A stretch of DNA of 64,000 bases from the NCBI GenBank assembly GCA_001606155.1, contig LODT01000031.1, positions 558,001 through 622,000 on the forward strand. The letters are read 5' to 3'. Within the stretch, counting starts at the first letter, position 1, and every line of letters begins with the position of its first letter. The stretch comes from Tieghemostelium lacteum. Its lineage: Eukaryota; Evosea; Eumycetozoa; Dictyosteliales; Raperosteliaceae. The notes beneath the pieces are model-generated. The model was not told where the DNA came from, searched no databases, and saw nothing but the letters and a program-made list of their open reading frames with translations. Shown piece after piece: positions 45,199 through 56,910 of this stretch. Both the position numbers and the translations under genes were made by a program.

Positions 45199-48183
45199 AT
45201 GGCATCTTTTTTACAAAAAGTTATAAAGTCGCCATCTACTACAAATTTATTATCATCCATTCATAGTAATGGTGGTAGTAATAGTGTAGGAAATGCAAGT
45301 CCACATAGTAGTAGTGCAAATTTAGTTTCATCATTAAATAGTAGTAGTAATAATGCTGGTAATTCAGAGACTACTACACCCCCTCCACCATCATCATCAC
45401 AGAATCATGAACTAATTAGATCTGATAGTTCTATATCTATTCAATCTAATGGTAGTTCAAATAACTCTACATTACAACCACCATCACATCAAATTAATAG
45501 AAATCCAAGTAACAATTCTATAAAATCTGATGATTCATCTGGAATGTCATCACCTATAAATACAATGACATCTTCAGATCAGATTGTAGAGGAAATTGTG
45601 GTAGTTAATAACTCAGATGGAACACAAAATGAAAAGAAACTGACCAGAAAGATTGCACAGTTTATTTCCAGTCCTAAACTAGACCAATCTGTAACAGTGT
45701 CCACTCCAGAATCAGTAACTTCACCATCATCACATGGTAGTGGAAATATGAAAGCTATTAAAAAGGCATTATTTTCCGCACCTGATATTTTCTTTGGTTC
45801 CAAACAAAAGAAATCTGGAAAAAAACCAAAGAAGGCAAAATTCAATATCAACACTGAGATCTCCACTCCTTATAATGTCGTACACAAGATGCATGTGGAT
45901 TTTGATCTTAAATGGACAGGACATAATGATTTTAAATTAGACGAGAAACTAGGTGATGGTGCATATGGGTCAGTGTATAAAGGTACTCATAAAGACTTAG
46001 GATTCACATTGGCTATAAAAGTAATTGAAATGAAACAAGCTGAAGCTCAATCTCTGCAAAATGAGATTAATATACTTAAGAACTGCAAGTCACCTAACGT
46101 TGTAAGTTACTTTGGATCGTTGCATGATGAGAATAATGTATGGATTCTCATGGATTTCTGTGCATTAGGTTCGATAAGAGATATCATTGAATCCACTGAA
46201 AAGACTTTGAATGAATCTCAAATTGCTTTTGTGGTAAAAAATACTCTTCAAGGTCTGATATATCTTCACACACAAGCTATCATTCATCGTGATGTCAAAG
46301 CTGCTAATATTCTGCTATCTGATCAATGTGAGGTCAAGATTGCTGATTTTGGTGTCAGTGAGAAGTTAACATCTGCATTTGATCAGTCTAAAGAGATGAT
46401 TGGAACTCCGTTATGGATGGCTCCTGAAGTCATTCTAAAGAAGAACTATGACTATAAAGCTGATGTTTGGTCATTGGGTATCACTATTATTGAAATGGCA
46501 GATGGTATACCTCCACACATTAACATGAACCCAATGAGAGCCATGAAAATGGTCCCTAATTGGCCACCACCCACTTTTAACGACCCTAAGAAATGGTCAC
46601 CTCTACTCAACGATTTCTTGGCAAAATGTCTAGATAAAGATCCAGAAAAGAGATCGTCACCATCAGAGTTACTACACCATCCTTTCCTCAGAAAAGTAAA
46701 AGGTCCTGAGGTTTTAGGAGACCTTGTATCTCAACTCTTTAGAATAAAAAAGAAGAAATTTGATGAATCTAAAAAGCAACAACAACAACAACAACATCAG
46801 TCACAATCACCACCACAATCACCAATTCCACATTCAGAAACTGTTGAATCTGATCTTTCAAGTAGTAGTAATCATACAAATAATAATAGTAATAATAATA
46901 ATGTAATTTTAGCAACAGCCACTATAGGTACAATGATATTTAAAGGCAGTTATACAACTTGTAGAGAAATTGATGAAGAAGATGAAGATCAGGAAGATGA
47001 GGATCAAGAAGAAGATCCATTTAGTACAACTGTATTCCATAAGAAACCTACAACTGGTACTACAGTTGATGAAGATCAGGAGGAAGAAGAAGATGAAGAT
47101 GATCCATTTAGTACAACTGTATTCCATAAGAATGTAAAATCACCTGTTACTAAAGATGATTCTGAAGAAAGTGATCAGGAAGATGAGGAATATAACGGTA
47201 CTGGTACAATGGTGTTCTCTAAACCTAAAGCTGCGAAAGGACACAAGAGAATGCCATCAGTGCCTACTAAACCTTTACCATCGTTACCACCTAATAGACA
47301 GTCTTTAGCAGGTCCACAACCACCATTGGTAATTGAAGGTAACAGTCAGGTATTGTCATCATCTTCAGGAGTTCCAGCAATTTCTACAACCTCATCTTCA
47401 AATGTAGATGTTCATAGTCAATTTGAACAAATGGAAATTCGTATTTTATCTCTAGTTGACAATCAGAACAAACTGTTGGCAAATGAAATCAAAAAGGAAA
47501 TTAAATCAGTTGAGAATACTTTGGTTTCCTATTTCAATATGGAATTGAAAAAACTTCAAAATCAATTAGGACCAATTCAAGCATTTATGGAAGAATATAA
47601 AAAGTCTAAACAACCACAGTCATCACAACAACCACAAACAGTGACACAAGTACCAATTGTTTCACCATCACCTATCCAGTCGAATAGTGTTAGTAGTAAT
47701 CTATCAAATTCATCATCTACCATTTCACCATACAACTCACCAGTTCAAGTAACAAAGAATCAACAGTCAACCCAACAACAAGTAAATCATCATCATTCAC
47801 AACCTGTTAATTTGAGATCTAATAGTTTAAGTTCAAGTTCCAATTCATCATTTAGACCATTGTCAGCACCCGTAATACCACCTCTATCCGATCAGAATGA
47901 AAAGAGAAATTCTCAAGGATCATCATCACCAGTATTGACTTCAACTCAACCTAAACAACCAGTACTCAAGAAAATGTCTTCAGAGAAATTCAATGCACAC
48001 CTGTTGCAACAGACTGCCAATCCATTGTCTTCCTCTAATGAAAATCTCAAATTCCAAGCTCCTACCAACAACACTCCAAACAATCAACATCCAGAAAAGA
48101 AATTCTTTGTTGATAAAGATGGTATATTGGATCCAGATAAGAAATTAGTTACTGAAAAATTAAAATTATTTGATCATAAATAA
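45199..48183 (+). CDS. Ste20/GCK-family protein kinase, Dst-like
   Basis: Intronless, 994 residues. After a Ser/Asn-rich leader, the kinase domain covers about 245-497. It has GDGAYGSVYKG, the Lys of AIKVIEM, HRDVKAANILL, DFGVSEKL and the Ste20 signature GTPLWMAPEVI. All catalytic residues are present, and the subfamily is MST/SPS1-like. The linker (560-680) is acidic with repeated GTMIFKG, DPFSTTVFHK (twice) and GTGTMVFSK motifs, like the phospho-TM motifs of MST1/2. A short coiled coil lies at about 750-790 (EQMEIRILSLVDNQNKLLAN), followed by Ser/Gln/Pro-rich sequence. Dictyostelium Dst kinases have this layout and act on the actin cytoskeleton and severin. The exact orthologue is not assigned. 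Confidence 0.9.
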   Translation: MASFLQKVIKSPSTTNLLSSIHSNGGSNSVGNASPHSSSANLVSSLNSSSNNAGNSETTTPPPPSSSQNHELIRSDSSISIQSNGSSNNSTLQPPSHQINRNPSNNSIKSDDSSGMSSPINTMTSSDQIVEEIVVVNNSDGTQNEKKLTRKIAQFISSPKLDQSVTVSTPESVTSPSSHGSGNMKAIKKALFSAPDIFFGSKQKKSGKKPKKAKFNINTEISTPYNVVHKMHVDFDLKWTGHNDFKLDEKLGDGAYGSVYKGTHKDLGFTLAIKVIEMKQAEAQSLQNEINILKNCKSPNVVSYFGSLHDENNVWILMDFCALGSIRDIIESTEKTLNESQIAFVVKNTLQGLIYLHTQAIIHRDVKAANILLSDQCEVKIADFGVSEKLTSAFDQSKEMIGTPLWMAPEVILKKNYDYKADVWSLGITIIEMADGIPPHINMNPMRAMKMVPNWPPPTFNDPKKWSPLLNDFLAKCLDKDPEKRSSPSELLHHPFLRKVKGPEVLGDLVSQLFRIKKKKFDESKKQQQQQQHQSQSPPQSPIPHSETVESDLSSSSNHTNNNSNNNNVILATATIGTMIFKGSYTTCREIDEEDEDQEDEDQEEDPFSTTVFHKKPTTGTTVDEDQEEEEDEDDPFSTTVFHKNVKSPVTKDDSEESDQEDEEYNGTGTMVFSKPKAAKGHKRMPSVPTKPLPSLPPNRQSLAGPQPPLVIEGNSQVLSSSSGVPAISTTSSSNVDVHSQFEQMEIRILSLVDNQNKLLANEIKKEIKSVENTLVSYFNMELKKLQNQLGPIQAFMEEYKKSKQPQSSQQPQTVTQVPIVSPSPIQSNSVSSNLSNSSSTISPYNSPVQVTKNQQSTQQQVNHHHSQPVNLRSNSLSSSSNSSFRPLSAPVIPPLSDQNEKRNSQGSSSPVLTSTQPKQPVLKKMSSEKFNAHLLQQTANPLSSSNENLKFQAPTNNTPNNQHPEKKFFVDKDGILDPDKKLVTEKLKLFDHK

Positions 48184-48291
48184 ACTATACAAACAACCCC
48201 AGGAAAACATAAATATTTTATTTTATATATATATATCTATAAATATTAAATAATTTGATCTTTTATTCTTAGAATTATTTCTATTATTATC

Positions 48292-50265
48292 CTATTGTAA
48301 TTTAATTTTAGTTTTTGATGAACGACCATAGGATTTAAGGATTTTCATCATTCTATTCTTAAGTTCTGATGTTATCATTTGAGAATTTGTTACATTGGTA
48401 AATGTTAATTGATGTTTTACATCTTTAACAATGTTATTGTAATGAGCTTCTTCTAATTTTTGATGTTTTTCATTTGGAATACTATTCTGTATATAGTTAT
48501 CTAGGAGCATTGGTTCATGGAATGGTATTTTTAATAAATATTTTATAAAATTATATAAATCGTATTCTTTAAATTTATGTTCTAAAATATATTATAATAA
48601 TATTAGTATTTTGTAAATATTTAAAACATTTAAAATAAATAATAATTACTTGATAAATTTAAATATTTTAATGTCACATTATTAGTAATTATTGAAATAA
48701 AGGGAATAATAGAATGAAAATTATTTTCTAATAAAAAATGAAATTAGTAATTATTCATTATAATAATACAAATGAATACAATGAATGAATGAAACTTACT
48801 TGAAATATCTAAAGTTGTTAAGGTTTTGTTAAATAATAAACCATTGGATATGAATTCCATATGAGAATCCGTAAGATTAGAATTTGAGAGTTTCAAAGTT
48901 TGCAAGAAATGATTGGATTTTAAAAATTCCGAGAGCATTGGTATGATACTATTAGATTCAATGAGATTACTTGATAAATCAATATAGGTAAGTGTCTGAT
49001 TGGTACATAATGCATTTAGTATTGGATTGAGACCTTCTGATGTAATGGCATTACATGATACATCTAAATGTGTGAGTTTAGAGTAATTTAAATTCTTTGA
49101 TAAACTGTTGGCACCATTATCATAAAGATCATTTTCACTAATATCCAGGTACTTCAGTGACTGATTAAGTTTTAGTGTATCACAAAGACTGAATGCACCC
49201 CAACCTTCTATATGACAGCATCTCAATGACAGTTTACTGACGGATGAATTTACTCTCAATCCATCACTCAATGAAATCATACTGGAATAGTCACTTAGAT
49301 TATCTGAAATTTTTGAAAATTAAAAGAATTAGATAATAATTTCATTAAATGAATTTTATACTTGATATAGTATACATACATGACCAATTTAAATCGGTAA
49401 TTGTATTATTTGTTTCTAATAATTTACCGATATGGGTTAAACCATCTGCAGATTCACACACTTGTAAATCAAGTGATTGTAAAGATGTAAGGTATTGAAT
49501 AGATTCACAGATATATTTTACACCCAAATCACCAATTTCATTAGACTCGAAATTTAGAGATTTGATAATAGAGTTGGCACTAGACGACATTTTCAAAGAC
49601 TCTGATAACATTTCCATATGTTTAAATGTTAGATTGGTCATGGAAAAATCAATAGATTCCAATGTAGGATGAGACATTTGCATTAGTCTACCAATTTGCA
49701 GTGCGATGGTATCAGGGTAATCACCACCTACCAATTCAATTTTTCTTAGATTTCTAAAAGTCATTATACTCTTTGACAGTGAACTAATGTTATGTTTAGT
49801 CATTGACAATGACCTACAAGTTGACTTTAGTATCTGTGACCAATGTCTACACACCAATTCCAAAGATAATCTCTCTTGATTATACTGTGACCATGACTTA
49901 AACTTTACACCATCATCATTCTTCATCATTATTGTAAAATAGAAACACTCAATCAACAATGGATTAGGTAATATATCATTAATTATATATCTCTGTCCTT
50001 CCCTATAATATAAACATTCATAGAATCTAGGGTCTAATTCCAAAAAATCATCATCTTCGTAATCTTCATAAATCTCTTCTTCAACATTATCATTTTCTTC
50101 ATCCATTTCTACATTTATAATATCATTATCATTCTTATTATTATTATTATTACTATTATTACTATTTGTCCTGAGGTTAAAGTCATCTATCTCTTGCATT
50201 GTAATATCATCGTTATCAGTGCTATGATTTGAGTTATCACAAGCAGAGGAGTTATAATCCATCAT
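48292..50265 (-). CDS. F-box-like leucine-rich repeat protein (RNI/FBXL type)
   Basis: Four exons (49380-50265, 48800-49303, 48650-48727, 48292-48581) give 585 residues. The N-terminus is Asn/Asp/Glu-rich. Residues of about 85-160 look like a divergent F-box (LPNPLLIECFYF..., LELVCRHWSQILK). From about 175 to 500 there are LRRs of ribonuclease-inhibitor type (LESIDFSMTNLTFKHMEMLS, LKYLDISENDLYDNGA, LTHLDVSCNAITSEGLNPIL, LTYIDLSSNLIESNS). All three introns split LRR codons in phase 1 right before or within a repeat. The end is helical and basic. It is probably a substrate receptor of an SCF-type ubiquitin ligase, by architecture. The 3' end converges with the kinase gene at 108 bases. Confidence 0.8.
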
Positions 50266-51129
50266 CTTTTTTTAAAATTAGGTGATGATAGAGAGAGTAA
50301 GTGGTGTCTGTCTCTGTCTATTAATTAATTTTTTATATTATTATAATAATAGAAAACCAACGAGGAGAAGCCTCTCGTTCAAATTCTAAAAAAATAAATT
50401 TAAAAAAACACAAGATTACTTGGTGATTAGTTTTGTCTGAAAAAAGTAAATCTCTTTTTGTAATTTACCCACTTCAAGAAAGTTTCTAAAGATATTTTTC
50501 GATCAAAGGATTAGTTTTTGTTAAATCTCTACTAAATCTGAAAAAATTTTTTGAAACATTTGATATTTGGTATCAAACAAATCTTTAAATTATTTTAATG
50601 TTCAATATTGGGAATTTATTTGAAATTTAACAATCAAACAAATAATTAAAAATATCTATTTAATAACAATGTAAATAATATTATTTAATAAAAAGTGTAA
50701 AAACAAAAAAAAATAATGATTTTGTTTTGTAGTTTTAGAAATTTGAAAGGTATCACATTTAATCAATTTATTTTCAAAGGATCTACACTTGAAGCATTTG
50801 TCAATAATAATGTACTTTATCAAAATTTAATAGATTTTTTTTTTGTTTTTAAATAGATCTATTTAATTGAAATTCAATGAATACACCCTTTCAGTAGAAG
50901 AAACATAACAATGAAAATATTATATAAAATAAATATAATAATCAGAAATGAAATTAAGTTAGCAAGTTTAATAAACTTACAAATTTAAAAAATAAAAATA
51001 ATTAAAATTCAATTATTTATCTCAGAACGGATATTTTTTCGGTTTCGTTTGCAAAAATTTTTGTGTAAAAGGGTGTTGTTTGTGTTATATTTCAATAGGA
51101 GAGACTATTAGTTAGTTGTAGAGACAGAA
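50266..51129 (+). other. intergenic region between divergent genes
   Basis: These 864 bases lie between the LRR gene start (-) and the deubiquitinase start (+). They are AT-rich, with a small GC-containing inverted repeat at 50358-50378 (AACGAG and CTCGTT around a 9-base loop). No open frame with a motif, no tRNA and no class I RNA signature were found. Both promoters should be here. Confidence 0.4.
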
Positions 51130-53766
51130 ATGCCATCGGTGGTATTAACAAAGACACCAAATCCGTCACCTAAAAACCAATTTAAAAACAAACAACAACC
51201 AAATACCAAAATTCTATTAAAGAATGCTAATAGTAAACAACTGATAAACAACACTCAAAAACAGGTACCTAATGGCAGTGTAAAATCAAATTTATTAAAA
51301 GAACAAATCAATAAGAATAGATTGCAGAAACAGATTTCTCAGATTAGAACAGATAGTTTGAAGCAATTGGATGCCGAACAAGATCTACAACATCAGAAAC
51401 CAAAAGATGTTGATGTAGGTGTACCTTCTCAAAAGAAGTTACAACAGTTCTCTGAGACTATAACTAACCAAGGTAAACCTGTTTTACATCGTACCATTGT
51501 GTTTAAAGAGTCTACAGAGGTACTAAAACACGATAATAATGAATTGAAACTAAAATACAAACCTATAAATAACATACAAAAACTCAATGAAATGAAGGCA
51601 ATGGTGAACTCGAAGAAAGAGACAGAGGTTGTAGATGATAATATCTTACCAGTACCTAAAAAAGTATTGTTTGCACCAGAGAAATTGCGTTCATTGATGG
51701 GATGGAAATCAGTTAGTAAAGTTGGATCTGGTCTGAGAAATCTCGGAAATACATGCTTTATGAACAGTGTATTGCAATGTCTGACCTACTCAGCACCTTT
51801 GGCTAACTTTATGAGATCACATGAACACTCCAAGAACTGTTCTTCAACGGGATTCTGTATATTTTGTTCACTGGAGAACCATATTATAAAGAGTCTCGAT
51901 TCGTCAGGAAAAGTAATCATGCCAAAAGAGATTGCAATGAATATCAAAAAGATTGCACCAACTTTTAGGTTGGGTCGTCAAGAGGATTCACATGAATTCA
52001 TTCGATTTGTAATTGAAGGTCTTCAGAAAGTATGTCTATCACAGTACCCTAAAGGATCTATTCCACATAGAGACACCATGACCACTGTAGTAGGTTCGAT
52101 ATTTGGTGGCTACTTGAGATCTCAGGTCAAGTGCACTGTATGCAACTACGAATCCAACACTTTCGACCCATTCATGGACCTCTGTGTAGACATTAACCAT
52201 GCAGACAGCTTACAAAAGGGGTTAGCACATTTTGTAAAATCTGAAATTTTGGACCACTCCAACAAATATAAATGCTCAAAATGTAAAAAACTAGTGAAAG
52301 CTACTAAACAGTTAAAGATTCATATTGCACCACCTATTCTTACTATTCAACTCAAGAGATTTAGTTTTATGGGTATGTTTGGTGGAAAGATTAACAAATC
52401 TATAAACTTTGAACCTCAATTGAATCTCTCACCATTCATGACACAGAGTACTTCAGATGCTGTATACGATCTCTATGGTGTCCTAACACATTTGGGTGGA
52501 TCCACAAACTCTGGTCACTACTTTTGTTTTGTAAAGAATTCTAATGGAGTCTGGCATAAATTAGATGACGAATTTGTCAGCCAAGTTAGTCTTGATAATG
52601 TATTATCACAAAAAGCCTACATTCTCTTCTACTCTAAAAGAGTTTCACCACAACAATTATCATCATCATCTACCATCACCAACACCCAAAACATCAAAAA
52701 TGAAAATGGTAAAAGAAAACTAGATGACACTGATATAAAAAATATAATAATCAATGGACTTGACCAAATTCAACAACAACAACCAAAACTAAAACAATTA
52801 AAATCAGATTCTGATAAAACAGTTGAAAATTCACCAAAGATTCTTAATGGTAAAAACACAGCATCTCCAAAACTTAATGGTAATAGTGATAATCAAAAAT
52901 CAGTTGAAGTATCTACACCATCTCCAAAACAAAATGGAAAATCGAAAGAAACATCACCAAAATTGAATGGTACATCACCATCACCTTCTGTCGAGGTAAA
53001 TGGTAAATCTAAACAACCATCACCAAAATTGAATGGTACAACATCAACTGCAGAGACAAATGGTAAATCCAAAGAAACATCACCAAAAGTTCTCAATGGT
53101 AAAAACACACCATCTCCAATTGTAAAATCTAAAGAATCTCCATCTACCACTACAAAATCAAATGGTGTTGTTAGTGTACAACAACCTCCTAAATTATCAC
53201 TAAATAATAATAATAGTAGTGAAAGCGATAGTGATAGTGATGATGAACCTAAAAAAGTAAAAGAAGTTGTTAAGGAAAGTAAATTAACAAAGACTTGGGA
53301 AGAAGTTAGAAAATTGGATGATAAACAATTAAAGGAATTTGAATTACAGAAAATCAAAGCTAAAAAGGTGGTAGATGCTCTGTCAAAGAAGAAATCTAAA
53401 GGAGGTAATAATACATCACAATTTCAATTTACTGTTGGAAAATGGGATAATGTAGATAGTGAATCTCTGAAAGCTCAAAAAGAGTTATTGAAAGATGAAG
53501 ATCTAAAAGAACTTGAACACACTAAAGACTCTTGGAATGAGGAGTTTGATAGAGGTAGAGTTAAAAAGATTAAAGTTAAAGCACCTTTGGATCCAAATGA
53601 ACCAAATAGATTTGAACATACTTTCTCAAAGAAAAAACAACAGAAAGAGTTGGAAGCTAAACATGGTCGTGATTTTGTTCAACAAAACAATCAACACTAC
53701 AATAATTATAGTAACAACAATAATAACAATAATAACAGTTTTGCAAAGAAATTTAAAAAAAAATAA
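51130..53766 (+). CDS. ubiquitin-specific protease, USP36/USP42 type
   Basis: Intronless, 878 residues. The USP catalytic domain covers about 200-500: NLGNTCFMNSVLQCL with C209, QEDSHEFIRF, two CxxC zinc pairs (CTVCNYES and CSKCKKL), LKRFSFMGMFGGKIN, and GHYFCFVKN with H463, then HKLDDE. All catalytic residues are intact. Residues 510-720 are repetitive (LNGKSKETSPK-like units). The C-terminus, KDSWNEEFDRGRVKKIKVKA, matches the end of USP36/42, where it lies near the nucleolar-targeting tail. USP36 deubiquitinates nucleolar and ribosomal proteins. Lys-rich N- and C-termini agree with nucleolar location. Confidence 0.92.
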   Translation: MPSVVLTKTPNPSPKNQFKNKQQPNTKILLKNANSKQLINNTQKQVPNGSVKSNLLKEQINKNRLQKQISQIRTDSLKQLDAEQDLQHQKPKDVDVGVPSQKKLQQFSETITNQGKPVLHRTIVFKESTEVLKHDNNELKLKYKPINNIQKLNEMKAMVNSKKETEVVDDNILPVPKKVLFAPEKLRSLMGWKSVSKVGSGLRNLGNTCFMNSVLQCLTYSAPLANFMRSHEHSKNCSSTGFCIFCSLENHIIKSLDSSGKVIMPKEIAMNIKKIAPTFRLGRQEDSHEFIRFVIEGLQKVCLSQYPKGSIPHRDTMTTVVGSIFGGYLRSQVKCTVCNYESNTFDPFMDLCVDINHADSLQKGLAHFVKSEILDHSNKYKCSKCKKLVKATKQLKIHIAPPILTIQLKRFSFMGMFGGKINKSINFEPQLNLSPFMTQSTSDAVYDLYGVLTHLGGSTNSGHYFCFVKNSNGVWHKLDDEFVSQVSLDNVLSQKAYILFYSKRVSPQQLSSSSTITNTQNIKNENGKRKLDDTDIKNIIINGLDQIQQQQPKLKQLKSDSDKTVENSPKILNGKNTASPKLNGNSDNQKSVEVSTPSPKQNGKSKETSPKLNGTSPSPSVEVNGKSKQPSPKLNGTTSTAETNGKSKETSPKVLNGKNTPSPIVKSKESPSTTTKSNGVVSVQQPPKLSLNNNNSSESDSDSDDEPKKVKEVVKESKLTKTWEEVRKLDDKQLKEFELQKIKAKKVVDALSKKKSKGGNNTSQFQFTVGKWDNVDSESLKAQKELLKDEDLKELEHTKDSWNEEFDRGRVKKIKVKAPLDPNEPNRFEHTFSKKKQQKELEAKHGRDFVQQNNQHYNNYSNNNNNNNNSFAKKFKKK

Positions 53767-54054
53767 GAATTCATTTAAAAATGATAACAAATCAATGAAC
53801 AGAAAACCATACCGAGATTAAAATAAATTTTATTATTTGAACAACTATATTTGTTTGAAATATTTCATCTTAATATTTATTTATATTCCCGATCGGTACA
53901 TTATGGTATATAGTTGTTTTTAAAAATGAAATTTCAGTAGAATGGCATTCCCCTTCTGAAAATATCTAATTCGAAAAAAAAAATCTAAAATTATCAAATA
54001 TAAAACTTTGTTTGTTTGATTATTTTCAAGTTAAAAGATCCAAAATACAAAATA

Positions 54055-54730
54055 ATGAATAATCATAATTCTTTATTATTTCTATTAATTTTAGTTTGTA
54101 CATTTTATACAGTTCAATCAAAAAATGTAAATTGTTTATGCACTTTTTCAAATAATCAAATAAGACTGGTATCTGGTAATGAAGGGTATGTACCGATTAT
54201 TAATAGGATGATTATCATTTGTATATATTAATGTGTGATATAGAGTAAATACTTGTGAAAAGATATGTAATTATATTGCCAATAATGAAGTTACAATTGA
54301 AAAGATTAGAAATAATGAAAATTGTGGTAATAATTGTCAACAGTTAAGTGGTGTATTTGATTCAAAGATGGATGCTGTAGATGAGATCTCTGCTAGTAGA
54401 TATACAACTGGTGATGATAGTGCAACTGGTCAAACTAGTGGAACTGGTACTGGTGCAACAAGTGGTGGAAGTGCTTCTGCTGGTTCAACTGGTTTCAGTA
54501 CACATTTAAGTCATAGTAGTTCAGATGGTGGTGAATCAACTGGTAGAACTTCAGCATCAGCTGGATCAACTGGTTTCAGTACACATCATGCAACAGGTCC
54601 ACAAACATCACATATCGATGATATAAAAGATATTATAACTAAACTGAAATTATCAACTACAGGTGGTTCAATGTACAAAACATGTCTGTGTCAAAAGAAA
54701 CTCATAAAATCTGAGATTCTTGATTTTTAA
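54055..54730 (+). CDS. small secreted Cys-rich protein with Ser/Thr/Gly-rich region
   Basis: Exons 54055-54185 and 54244-54730 join across a 58-base GTATGT...ATAG intron, giving 205 residues. Residues 1-22 are a signal peptide (LLFLLILVCTFYTVQS). The next 65 residues have six Cys (NCLC, TCEKICNY, NCGNNC), suggesting a small disulphide fold. A Thr/Gly/Ser-rich stretch with GSTGFSTH repeats and STGRTSA follows, then a C-terminal helix with CLC. The tail motifs resemble those of the lysozyme at 31566. No enzyme motif is seen, and the family is unrecognised. An upstream in-frame ATG at 54016 would destroy the signal peptide and was not used. Confidence 0.75.
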
Positions 54731-54786
54731 AAATAAATAATTTAAATAATGTCCATAAATGGAAATGTAATTAAATGGTGTATATT

Positions 54787-54806
54787 GGTTTAGGTTTAGG
54801 TTTAGG
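54787..54806 (+). repeat. short TTTAGG tandem
   Basis: Three and a third copies of GGTTTA overlap the stop codon of the transporter gene. The unit resembles telomere-type repeats but is too short to carry weight. Confidence 0.6.
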
Positions 54807-56343
54807 ATATTAGAATAATAAATGGAGTTGCAATTGCAATGACTAGGATAGTTGAAGGTAGACCAAATCTAAGGTATTCATAGAACCCTATTTGGTAGTC
54901 AAATTTTGCTTTTTCAGCTACAATGAGATTGGCAACTGAACCTACAAGAGTTAGGTTACCAGCAACTGTTGAAACAAATGCCAATAGTAGCCATGTGAAA
55001 TCACCAACAGATTCCTCTAGAAATCTTGGACATAATGAAAGAACTAAAGGTACATTTCCTAGAATATTACAACTTACAGCCACAATGATAATGAATATAA
55101 AGGTTTTCAAATGACTGTCATGGTTGGAAATGGGTACCCATTTCTCAAGTACTTTCCAAGCATATCTAGAAAATTCTCTATCAAAGCCATCAACTATAAC
55201 AAAGAGTCCAGAAAAGAATATTAAGAGTTCCCAATCCACAGAGTGAATGAGATCTTTAATATCCTTTCGATCGAGAAACATTAGTATACAAACACCAAAA
55301 AGCACAGTAAATCCCATATGAAATCCTACAAAGAACCCAACCAACACCAGTACCAATACCACCAGAGGTCTGTAAAAATATAACATTTCACCCACATTCT
55401 TTAAATTTTCCAGTGTGGGTTTTAAATTTTGTTTTTTTTCTAAGACCTTAGAAGAAGAGGATAAACTTAGAAATTGGTTGTCATCTGTATATGGGTTGGC
55501 ACTAGACACCAATATAGCATCACCAATAGTCTCTCCATTATTAATATTATTTGTAGTTTCAATTTCCAGTGTATCTTCATCAGCATGAAGTTCATTGAGT
55601 TCAATTACCTCTTTATAGTTCTTTTCAATCTCCTCTATATCTACCTGTTCGTCTTCATTTAATGGTTGTTGTTTCTTTTTACCTGTTATAGAGTAATTGG
55701 ACAATTCTTTACGGTAATATAACAATAAAAGTCCAATATTTATAGCCATACCCAAAATGGCAGATACAATAGAAACCTTGAAAAAATTAAAAAATCTTAA
55801 ATTACTGGTGGTTGATATAATCATATTCTGTGGATTTCCAACTGGTAATGCTGATGATCCTATATTGGAAGAAGTTGCAATTGCCAATAAAAATGGCAAC
55901 AATGGTAAATGTAGCTGTTTACACAGTTGAACTATGATAGGTGTAATAGTGACACATACAGTGTCATTAGTGAGTATAGATGCCATCACAGCGCAAATGA
56001 CACAAACTCTAACTAGAAACTCCATTGGAGTCTTGCATTTGTACAATAAGAGTCTGTTGGAAAGTTCCCAAATCTTTGCCTTTTCCATATAGTTGCTAAG
56101 CATCATCATGGACATTAGCAATATAAGTGTATCCCAATTGATAACATTGTTGATTTCTTTTGGTGGTACTATATTTAGAACTATCATTAATGTGCTACCT
56201 ATGACACTGATACCAGCTCTGCCTATTGGCAGTACTTTACCAGAGAGATAACTTGAACATATCAATACCAATGATACCACAAATATCAAACCTGAGAAAT
56301 AGGGTTTGGCTTCATCATCAAGTTGAAATACATATTCCCCCAT
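54802..56343 (-). CDS. ArsB/NhaD-superfamily anion transporter (Lsi2/P-protein-like)
   Basis: Intronless, 513 residues, 11-12 membrane helices in two halves around an acidic loop (about 225-300). Family signatures include WDTLILLMSMMMLSNYMEKA, SILTNDTVCVTITPIIV and ATSSNIGSSALPVGNPQNMI in the first half, and CNILGNVPLVLSLCP with GNLTLVGSVANLIVAEKA in the second. These paired hairpin motifs are typical of the ion-transporter superfamily with ArsB, plant Lsi2 (silicon/arsenite efflux) and the P protein. The substrate is not determined by sequence; arsenite or another oxyanion is plausible. The location is likely plasma or contractile-vacuole membrane, by inference. The gene converges with the secreted-protein gene at 71 bases. 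Confidence 0.87.
   Translation of the reverse strand: MGEYVFQLDDEAKPYFSGLIFVVSLVLICSSYLSGKVLPIGRAGISVIGSTLMIVLNIVPPKEINNVINWDTLILLMSMMMLSNYMEKAKIWELSNRLLLYKCKTPMEFLVRVCVICAVMASILTNDTVCVTITPIIVQLCKQLHLPLLPFLLAIATSSNIGSSALPVGNPQNMIISTTSNLRFFNFFKVSIVSAILGMAINIGLLLLYYRKELSNYSITGKKKQQPLNEDEQVDIEEIEKNYKEVIELNELHADEDTLEIETTNNINNGETIGDAILVSSANPYTDDNQFLSLSSSSKVLEKKQNLKPTLENLKNVGEMLYFYRPLVVLVLVLVGFFVGFHMGFTVLFGVCILMFLDRKDIKDLIHSVDWELLIFFSGLFVIVDGFDREFSRYAWKVLEKWVPISNHDSHLKTFIFIIIVAVSCNILGNVPLVLSLCPRFLEESVGDFTWLLLAFVSTVAGNLTLVGSVANLIVAEKAKFDYQIGFYEYLRFGLPSTILVIAIATPFIILIS

Positions 56344-56910
<567 letters not shown>

Noticed and set aside
50358-50378. AACGAG/CTCGTT inverted repeat as a class I RNA or tRNA
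   Set aside because: The conserved class I RNA core and tRNA A/B boxes are absent; the stem is only six base pairs.
54787-54806. TTTAGG repeat as a telomere seed
   Set aside because: Three copies over a stop codon are too few, and the gene around it is normal.
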